From Pseudomonas fuscovaginae SE-1 (lineage in GTDB: Bacteria > Pseudomonadota > Gammaproteobacteria > Pseudomonadales > Pseudomonadaceae): DNA of 64,000 nucleotides. Location: contig NZ_AQOH01000144.1 in the NCBI RefSeq assembly GCF_000364705.1, positions 62,001 to 126,000 of the forward strand. The letters run 5' to 3'. Below the pieces are notes generated by a model. The model saw nothing but the letters and a program-made list of their open reading frames with translations. It was not told where the DNA came from and ran no database searches. A program made the position numbers and the translations under genes. This document shows positions 57,941 to 64,000 of this stretch, one piece after another (position 1 is the first letter of the stretch; each line of letters begins with the position of its first letter).

Positions 57941-58786
57941 TCATTGCGATGCAGGTCGCTGCGCGCCCTGCGAGAAAAAGCGCCGGTGGCTCGCCACCGG
58001 CATTCGCGCCCGGATGGACGCCTGTTCATTACTGTCACGCTCGGCCAGCAACACGGCCTCGCCCTGGTCCTGCTGGGCGACGATACGCCCCCACGGGTCG
58101 ACGATCGCCGCATGCCCGAAGGTCTCGCGCGGGCCTGGATGCACCCCGCCCTGGGCGGCCGCCAGCAGGTAGCACTGGGTCTCGATGGCCCGCGCGCGGA
58201 TCAGCACGTCCCAGTGCGCCGCCCCCGTCACCGCGGTGAACGCCGAGGGCGCGGTGATCAGTTCGGCACCGGCCTGCCGCAGCTCGCTGTAGAGCTCGGG
58301 AAAGCGCAGGTCGTAGCACACGCTCAGGCCCAGGCGCCCCACCGGCGTATCGGCGACTACCACCCGGCTACCATGAGCATAGTCATCGGATTCACGATAA
58401 CGACCCCGATTGTCCGCCACGTCCACATCGAACAAGTGCAGCTTGTCGTAGCGGGCCACCGTTTCGCCCTGGTCGTCGACCAGCAGCGAGCAGGCATTGG
58501 ACTTGGCATCCGGCTGGTCGACCGGCGGCAACGGCAGGGTGCCCGCGACAATCCATAACCTGAGGTCGCGGGCGACCTGTTTCAACCACGGTAGGATCGG
58601 CCCCTGACCCAGCGCCTCGGCCCGACCGAGCGCGGCAATGTCACGACGGCCCATGGCGGCGAAGTTTTCCGGCAACACCGCCAGGCGCGCACCGCCGTCG
58701 GCGGCCTGCTCGAGCAGGCGGCGGGCCTGGGTCAGGTTGGCCAGCACATCGTCCCGGCTGACCATCTGGATGACGGAGAAAGTCAT
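57941..58786 (-). CDS. Carbon-nitrogen hydrolase (nitrilase superfamily)
   Basis: The 281-residue amidohydrolase has the catalytic triad Glu (LPENFAAMG), Lys (RYDKLHLFDV) and Cys (SVCYDLRFPEL). It resembles the Nit1/YafV-type omega-amidases and deaminated-glutathione amidases that repair metabolite damage. The specific substrate is not decided by the sequence. It lies between yhdP (45 bp) and tldD (20 bp), so the three genes form one unit. Confidence 0.9.
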   Translation of the reverse strand: MTFSVIQMVSRDDVLANLTQARRLLEQAADGGARLAVLPENFAAMGRRDIAALGRAEALGQGPILPWLKQVARDLRLWIVAGTLPLPPVDQPDAKSNACSLLVDDQGETVARYDKLHLFDVDVADNRGRYRESDDYAHGSRVVVADTPVGRLGLSVCYDLRFPELYSELRQAGAELITAPSAFTAVTGAAHWDVLIRARAIETQCYLLAAAQGGVHPGPRETFGHAAIVDPWGRIVAQQDQGEAVLLAERDSNEQASIRARMPVASHRRFFSQGAQRPASQ

Positions 58787-58831
58787 GGCGCACTCCTTGG
58801 AAGACTGGCCACCATGCTACTCCATGGGGCG

Positions 58832-61800
58832 CTACTTGGACTTTTCAAAAGGTTTTTCGAAGGTGATTTTCGGTTCTTTCCAGGGACCGGTGACGCTGTA
58901 CTTCACACTGGCGAACCGCGCGACCCGGTCGCCGATCAGCTTGTCGATCAGGAACAGCGCGCCACCGATGGCCGGCGCCCCGACGATCAGCGCGGCGATC
59001 GGCAGGTTGTTGGTCACCGGCAAGGTCACCAGCAGCTTGGCATCGACCCGGTCGCTGACCATGTCCAGCGTGCCATTGAGTTCCAGATTGCTCGATGGCC
59101 CGGTCAATGTGATCGGTTCACGGGTGACATACACGCCATCGCTGGCCACCAGCAGTCCCTTGACCCGGTCGTAGCTCAGGCCCTTGCCGAGCAGGTCGGA
59201 GAAATCCAGGCGCAGGCGGCGACCGATGGAGTTGAAATTCAGCAGGCCGAACACCCGCAAGGCCTGGGCACCGCCCTCGACCTCGACGAACTGGCCCTTG
59301 CGCAGGGTCGCATCCAGGCTGCCGGAGAAACGCTTGAGCCCGACCCAGGCCGGCGAGCCGGGCCAACGGCCATCGACATCGAGGTGGAACTCGTCGCTGG
59401 TCACGGTCGGTGCGAAGCTCCAGGCCTTGAGCACATCGGCGAGATTCTTGCCCTCCAGGCGCCCATTGATCCAACTGCCACTGCTGCCCGGTGTGCCTTC
59501 CCAGCCGCCATTGCCCTGCAACTGCATACCCTTGAGGCCGAGATTGAGGTCGTTGAGCTGGATCCCTTTCGCCGTCGGTCGCACCTTCAGCGACCAGGCC
59601 CCCAGCAGGTCCTGGCCCTGGAACAACTGGTCGATGGCGATATCCAGCGCCGGGATCTGCTGCGGGTCCACCGAGGCCAGCGGGTCCGGGGCATTTTCAT
59701 CGGCGACCACGCTCGGGTCCGGGGCCGGCAACCGCACATAGGCCAGCCTGACGCCGATCGGGGCCCCCTTGGCATCCGGCAGCGTCACACTGCCCTTGGC
59801 CTGCTGGCTATCGATCAACAACCCCCAGGTCGAGCCACTGCGGGCCATCTGCAGGCTGACCTGGTCGAACCGGGTGCCGAAACCGCTGAGCTTGTCGACC
59901 TTGAAATCCGCGCTGCTGAGCAACTGTTTGGCATTGCCGCCCGGATCCTGGCCGGCATAGCGGTCGATCACCGCCTTCCAAGGCTCCAGGTCCAGCTCCG
60001 AGAGCACACCACGCACGCGCAGGCCCTTGACCGTCGGCAACTGTGCATCGCCGTCACCGAGGAACAACTCACCCCGGCCATCGGCAAACCTGCCGCCGGG
60101 CGCGGCAAAGGTGAAGTTCGCCAACTCGCCGTAGTCGAACCAGTAGCGCCGCTCGGCGCCTTGCAGGGTCATGCGGAACACGCTGTCGCGCCCCTGGCTG
60201 GCCGGCATGCCGAAAGGTGCGGGCAGGTCGACGGCAACGCCCTTGAGGTTGGAACTGATCATCAGTTGGCTGTCGGCACCGTCGAGGTTCAACTGCAACT
60301 GGTAAGGCAGGTCGCCGGATACCGGCAGCGGCTGGCTGACACCCAGCCAGTCGGAAAGCCTCCTGATCGTCACCTGGCCCTTGGCGGTCACCCGGGTGCT
60401 GAGACCGCCCGGCTTGCCGTCGGCACTGATCTGCGCGGTGATCGGCCGGTCGAACGCCTGGGCGCTGATGCCATCGCCACTGAGCCCCTTGCCACTGTCG
60501 AAACGGAAATTGCCCTTGAGCTGGGTCAGTTCCAGGCTCGGATCAGCCAGTTTCAGGCGCGCCTGATCGGTGGCGAAATCCACCAGCACCTTGGGTTCGT
60601 CGCCCTTCTCCAGTGGAACATCCAGCTTGACCTTGCCCTGCAGGTTGCCCTCGCCCTGCCAGCCGGCAAAGGTCGGCCCGGTGCCGATCGGCGCTTCCTG
60701 GAGAATCTTCAGGCCATCGCCGAGACCACCGGCAAAGTTGCCGTCGAGGAACATGTGCGGCGCCTTGCCCGCTGTCGCATGCGGAATGTTGACCATCACA
60801 TCGCTGACTTGGGTGTCGAGCAACTGGCCCTTGCTGGCCTTGATGCGTACCCCGCTGTCTTCGATGAACACATCACCGCTGACCTTGCCGACATGGGGCC
60901 AGCCCGGCTGGAAGGCCAGCTCGGCGTCGTGGACCTTGAAGAACAGGCTGATGTTGCGCGCAGCGGCCACGGCATCATGGTTCAGCGAGCCCTGGTACTG
61001 GAAAAAGCCCTGGTCCACGGCCCCCTGGAGAATCGCGGTACGCAGCCATTCGTCCAGGGACGGGCTCAACACCGCCGGCAGGTACTTGGGCGTGAAACGT
61101 CCGTCGCCATCGACCAGACCGACCCGCAGGTCCATGTAGTCCTCCTGCTCCTGGGCAAAATGCAGGCGGATCAGGAAGTCGGCGGCAATCCTGCCCTCTT
61201 CGCCAAGCACCTTGATATAGGGCGCGATCAGGGTGAAACCCTGCTGGTCGAGCTTCCAGGTCAAGCGGGCATTGGCCTGCAGGTACTGCCAGGGCTTGTT
61301 GAAGATCGGATAGAGGAACAGCGAGAAATCCTTGCTGTCCATGCGCAACTCGCCGTGCCCCAGGTCACCGCTGATGCTGCCGCTGACGTTGCGCGCCGCC
61401 GGAGCGCCATGGTAGGCGTCGAAGCCGACCCGCTCGAGGTTGGCCTCGAAACTCAGGCGACGGTCACCGGTTTCCTGTGGCCGGTAATCGAGCAGCACAT
61501 TGCGCAAGGCCCCGGTGACCTTGAGACGGTCGATCACCGTGGCCAATCCCTCCGGCAACGGCGCGAGGCTGTCGAGCAGCGGGGTGATCGGCGTCAGGTC
61601 CAGGCGGTCGGCCTGCACGTGCCAGGACTCGCCACTTTTTTCGCTCGCGGCATTCTGCTGCAGTTGCAGATGGGACTCCCAGCGGGTCTGCCCCAGGTTC
61701 ATCGCCAGCGAGTCGAACGACAGGCTCAAGCCCTGCTCGCTGCGTTGCAGATAGGCGTTGAGGGCCAGGTTATCGATCTTCGTCGGCTGGCGATCGGCGT

Positions 61801-62650
61801 AGCCGCCGCGAAACTGCGGGGCGTTGAGCCGTGCCACGGCGCTTTGCACCGTGCCGTTGGCCCACTTCAGCCATAACTCACCACCGGCCTTGAGTTCGGC
61901 GATCTTCCATTTCCCGGTCAGGCCCGCCGGCAGCCAACGCGCCCAGTCGCTCTGCGGCAGGCTCAGATAGGCGTCGACAGAGGCATCGCGCCAGTCGCTG
62001 GGCTGTAGACGGGCCGTCAGGTTGAGGGCCAGCGGCTGGCCATCGGGCAGGTTCAGGCGCACGTCGAGGCGCTGGCGGCCGGTCCCCATGCGCAGGTTCA
62101 GGCCGACATAGGTCAGGGTCAATGGCGACTCGCCATAAGGCTCCAGCGTCAGTTGACTGTCCAGTGCCGACAACTGCTGGATCATCTGCAGACGCGTGAG
62201 CAACTGCCCGGGGTCCAGAGGCGAGTCATCAGCCTGCAGCGGCAGGCCCTCGAGGGCCCACTGCCCATCCTCGCCCTGCCGGAGGCTGAGCTGCAGCCCG
62301 TGCAGTTCGAGGCGGGCGATACGCAGCTCGCGGGCCAGCAGGCTGGCGCGAATATCCGGAATCACCTGCACATGATCCAGGCGCAGGGCCGAAGTCCCCG
62401 TGCCGATCATCACGTCGTGGGCCGACAACACCGGGGCCAGTCCGCTCCAGTGTCCTTCCAGGCTGCCGATGGACAACGGCATGCCCAGCGCCGCCCGCGC
62501 CCTGGTTTCGACATCGGCACGGTATTCGGCCACCAGCGGCACGAGTTGCCGCCCCAGGCTGACGTACAACGCCAGCAATACCAGCAGCAACGCACAGATG
62601 CCCAGGCTCCAGCGGGTCAACGCGGCAACAAAGCGCGACAAACGCTCCAT
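58832..62650 (-). CDS. yhdP: YhdP family AsmA-like intermembrane lipid-transfer protein
   Basis: The 1272-residue protein has an N-terminal membrane anchor (about 10-30) and a very long beta-rich periplasmic region with DUF3971 and AsmA-type C-terminal repeats (ELNGTLDMVSDRVDAKLLVT, then a hydrophobic helix NLPIAALIVGAPAIGGALFL). Such proteins form hydrophobic grooves spanning the periplasm; E. coli YhdP moves phospholipid toward the outer membrane. The Mla system in this window works in the same pathway. The length fits the family. Confidence 0.92.
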   Translation of the reverse strand: MERLSRFVAALTRWSLGICALLLVLLALYVSLGRQLVPLVAEYRADVETRARAALGMPLSIGSLEGHWSGLAPVLSAHDVMIGTGTSALRLDHVQVIPDIRASLLARELRIARLELHGLQLSLRQGEDGQWALEGLPLQADDSPLDPGQLLTRLQMIQQLSALDSQLTLEPYGESPLTLTYVGLNLRMGTGRQRLDVRLNLPDGQPLALNLTARLQPSDWRDASVDAYLSLPQSDWARWLPAGLTGKWKIAELKAGGELWLKWANGTVQSAVARLNAPQFRGGYADRQPTKIDNLALNAYLQRSEQGLSLSFDSLAMNLGQTRWESHLQLQQNAASEKSGESWHVQADRLDLTPITPLLDSLAPLPEGLATVIDRLKVTGALRNVLLDYRPQETGDRRLSFEANLERVGFDAYHGAPAARNVSGSISGDLGHGELRMDSKDFSLFLYPIFNKPWQYLQANARLTWKLDQQGFTLIAPYIKVLGEEGRIAADFLIRLHFAQEQEDYMDLRVGLVDGDGRFTPKYLPAVLSPSLDEWLRTAILQGAVDQGFFQYQGSLNHDAVAAARNISLFFKVHDAELAFQPGWPHVGKVSGDVFIEDSGVRIKASKGQLLDTQVSDVMVNIPHATAGKAPHMFLDGNFAGGLGDGLKILQEAPIGTGPTFAGWQGEGNLQGKVKLDVPLEKGDEPKVLVDFATDQARLKLADPSLELTQLKGNFRFDSGKGLSGDGISAQAFDRPITAQISADGKPGGLSTRVTAKGQVTIRRLSDWLGVSQPLPVSGDLPYQLQLNLDGADSQLMISSNLKGVAVDLPAPFGMPASQGRDSVFRMTLQGAERRYWFDYGELANFTFAAPGGRFADGRGELFLGDGDAQLPTVKGLRVRGVLSELDLEPWKAVIDRYAGQDPGGNAKQLLSSADFKVDKLSGFGTRFDQVSLQMARSGSTWGLLIDSQQAKGSVTLPDAKGAPIGVRLAYVRLPAPDPSVVADENAPDPLASVDPQQIPALDIAIDQLFQGQDLLGAWSLKVRPTAKGIQLNDLNLGLKGMQLQGNGGWEGTPGSSGSWINGRLEGKNLADVLKAWSFAPTVTSDEFHLDVDGRWPGSPAWVGLKRFSGSLDATLRKGQFVEVEGGAQALRVFGLLNFNSIGRRLRLDFSDLLGKGLSYDRVKGLLVASDGVYVTREPITLTGPSSNLELNGTLDMVSDRVDAKLLVTLPVTNNLPIAALIVGAPAIGGALFLIDKLIGDRVARFASVKYSVTGPWKEPKITFEKPFEKSK

Positions 62651-62728
62651 GTCAGTGGCCCCTCAGGCAGAATTCGATGAAAAGGCCGGCTTCAGACAAT
62701 GCGGGCGATGTGTGTACGGAACAGGGAA

Positions 62729-64000
62729 TCAGAGCAGCACCACGTCGTATTGTTCCTGCGAATACATGGTTTCGACCTGGAAACGGATGGTTCGCCCGAT
62801 AAAGGCTTCCAGTTCCGCCACGTTGCCCGACTCTTCATCCAGCAGCCGATCAACGACTTTCTGGTTGGCCAATACTCTATAACCTTCGGCCTGGTAGGCA
62901 CGGGCCTCACGGAGAATTTCCCGGAAAATCTCGTAACAAACCGTCTCCGGAGTCTTCAGCTTGCCGCGCCCCTGGCAACTGCTGCACGGCTCGCAAAGCA
63001 CCTGTTCCAGGCTCTCGCGGGTGCGCTTGCGGGTCATCTGCACCAGCCCCAGTTCGGTGATGCCGATAATGTTGGTCTTGGCGTGATCGCGCTCCAGCTG
63101 TTTTTCCAGGGTCCGCAGGACCTGGCGCTGATGCTCCTCGTCTTCCATGTCGATGAAATCGATGATGATGATCCCGCCCAGGTTGCGCAGGCGCAATTGG
63201 CGGGCAATCGCGGTGGCCGCCTCGAGGTTGGTCTTGAAGATGGTTTCCTCGAGGTTGCGATGGCCGACGAAAGCCCCGGTGTTGACATCGATGGTGGTCA
63301 TGGCTTCCGCCGGGTCGACCACCAGATAGCCGCCGGACTTGAGCGGCACCTTGCGTTCCAGGGCCTTCTGGATTTCGTCCTCGACACCGTACAGGTCGAA
63401 GATCGGCCGCTCGCCGGGATAGTGCTCCAGGCGATCGGCGATTTCCGGCATCAGTTCGGCGACGAACTGCGTGGTTTTCTGGAAAGTTTCCCGGGAGTCG
63501 ATGCGGATCTTCTCGATCTTGGGGCTGACCAGGTCGCGCAGGGTGCGCAGCGCCAGGCCCAGGTCCTCGTAGATCACATTCGGTGCACCGATGGTCTTGA
63601 TCTGCGCGCCGATCTGGTCCCAGAGCCGCCGCAGATAGCGGATGTCCATCACGATTTCGTCGGCCCCGGCGCCCTCGGCGGCGGTGCGCAGGATGAAGCC
63701 GCCGGCTTCCTTGATGCCTTCCTGGGCAACGCAATCGCTGACCACCTTCTTCAGGCGCTCACGCTCGCCTTCGTCCTCGATCTTGAGCGAGATGCCGACA
63801 TGTGCGGTACGCGGCATGTACACCAGGTAGCGCGAGGGAATCGACAACTGCGTGGTCAGGCGCGCGCCCTTGGTGCCGATCGGGTCCTTGGTGACCTGCA
63901 CCACCAGGCTCTGCCCTTCATGAACCAGCGCGCTGATGCTCTCCACCGCCGGGCCTTCGCGCATGGAGATTTCCGAGGCGTGGATGAACGCCGCCCGGTC
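62729..64000 (-). CDS. rng: Ribonuclease G (C-terminal part; runs off right edge)
   Basis: The frame is open to the window edge and ends at 62729, giving 423 residues. At the edge the protein reads DRAAFIHASEI, the end of the S1 domain, so only about 60-70 N-terminal residues are missing. It has the DNase I-like catalytic core with acidic residues in VVDPAEAMTTIDVNTGAFVG and IIIIDFIDMED and the zinc-link Cys pair CEPCSSC. The C-terminal scaffold of RNase E is absent, marking RNase G. It matures 16S rRNA and degrades mRNA. The gene lies 78 bp upstream of yhdP. Confidence 0.94.
   Translation of the reverse strand, partial: DRAAFIHASEISMREGPAVESISALVHEGQSLVVQVTKDPIGTKGARLTTQLSIPSRYLVYMPRTAHVGISLKIEDEGERERLKKVVSDCVAQEGIKEAGGFILRTAAEGAGADEIVMDIRYLRRLWDQIGAQIKTIGAPNVIYEDLGLALRTLRDLVSPKIEKIRIDSRETFQKTTQFVAELMPEIADRLEHYPGERPIFDLYGVEDEIQKALERKVPLKSGGYLVVDPAEAMTTIDVNTGAFVGHRNLEETIFKTNLEAATAIARQLRLRNLGGIIIIDFIDMEDEEHQRQVLRTLEKQLERDHAKTNIIGITELGLVQMTRKRTRESLEQVLCEPCSSCQGRGKLKTPETVCYEIFREILREARAYQAEGYRVLANQKVVDRLLDEESGNVAELEAFIGRTIRFQVETMYSQEQYDVVLL

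Noticed and set aside
58814..61876. 1020-codon plus-strand frame
   Set aside because: It is antisense to yhdP, which has a membrane anchor, correct family length and conserved operon context. Long antisense frames are common in GC-rich Pseudomonas DNA.

Overview
The window is a chromosomal segment of a Pseudomonas of the fluorescens/putida type. It is GC-rich and densely coding. Its gene order follows conserved Pseudomonas blocks: algW-hisC-hisD-hisG-murA-ibaG-mlaBCDEF, then kdsD-kdsC-lptC-lptA-lptB-rpoN-hpf-ptsN-rapZ-ptsO, then sodA-orfX-fumC-fagA and pmbA-darP-tldD-nitrilase-yhdP-rng. REP/REPIN-type palindromes lie between genes. I saw no rRNA, tRNA, CRISPR array, transposase or phage genes.

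Layout. 1-5.7 kb: the N-terminal part of a MalT-like LuxR regulator, a DUF1329/DUF1302 envelope protein pair, an intergenic stretch ending in a strong intrinsic terminator, and an SDR dehydrogenase. 5.8-8.3 kb: lrgAB with a divergent LysR regulator, and a small flavodoxin. 8.4-13.5 kb: a probable light-response locus. It holds a short LOV photoreceptor, a PilZ-like protein and a LitR/CarH-type MerR regulator that lacks the cobalamin histidines. Divergent from the regulator is a monooxygenase-domain membrane protein, followed by the pterin genes folM-folE-folX and a DUF1244 gene.

13.5-19.8 kb: an accessory sugar island. It encodes a 3,4-ketoisomerase, a PLP sugar aminotransferase, a GNAT acetyltransferase, a phytanoyl-CoA-type dioxygenase, a sugar N-formyltransferase with C-terminal ankyrin repeats, and a DUF563-type glycosyltransferase. 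Together these suggest synthesis and transfer of an N-acylated (probably N-formylated) 3-amino-3,6-dideoxyhexose. The nucleotidyltransferase and 4,6-dehydratase must lie elsewhere.

19.9-34.3 kb: housekeeping genes (hopJ-like, trxB, cysZ, a GT4 glycosyltransferase, an old yellow enzyme, glutathione peroxidase, slyD, pta without an adjacent ackA, a PlsC-type acyltransferase, cysD-cysNC, a Nif3-family protein). 34.4-51.1 kb: envelope stress (AlgW), histidine synthesis, peptidoglycan (MurA), phospholipid transport (Mla), Kdo synthesis and LPS export (Kds/Lpt), sigma-54 and the nitrogen PTS. 51.2-54.2 kb: an iron-regulated fagA-fumC-orfX-sodA operon behind AT-rich Fur-box-like sequence, with a previously easy-to-miss 41-residue membrane peptide gene beyond it. 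54.4-64 kb: TldD/TldE protease genes, DarP, a nitrilase-family amidase, the large YhdP protein, and RNase G, which runs off the right edge.

The most interesting material is the light-sensing/pterin locus, the sugar island with its ankyrin formyltransferase, and the two copies of a ~105-bp element whose long terminal inverted repeats covary between copies. Functional calls rest on reading motifs and gene order by eye; no database search was run.
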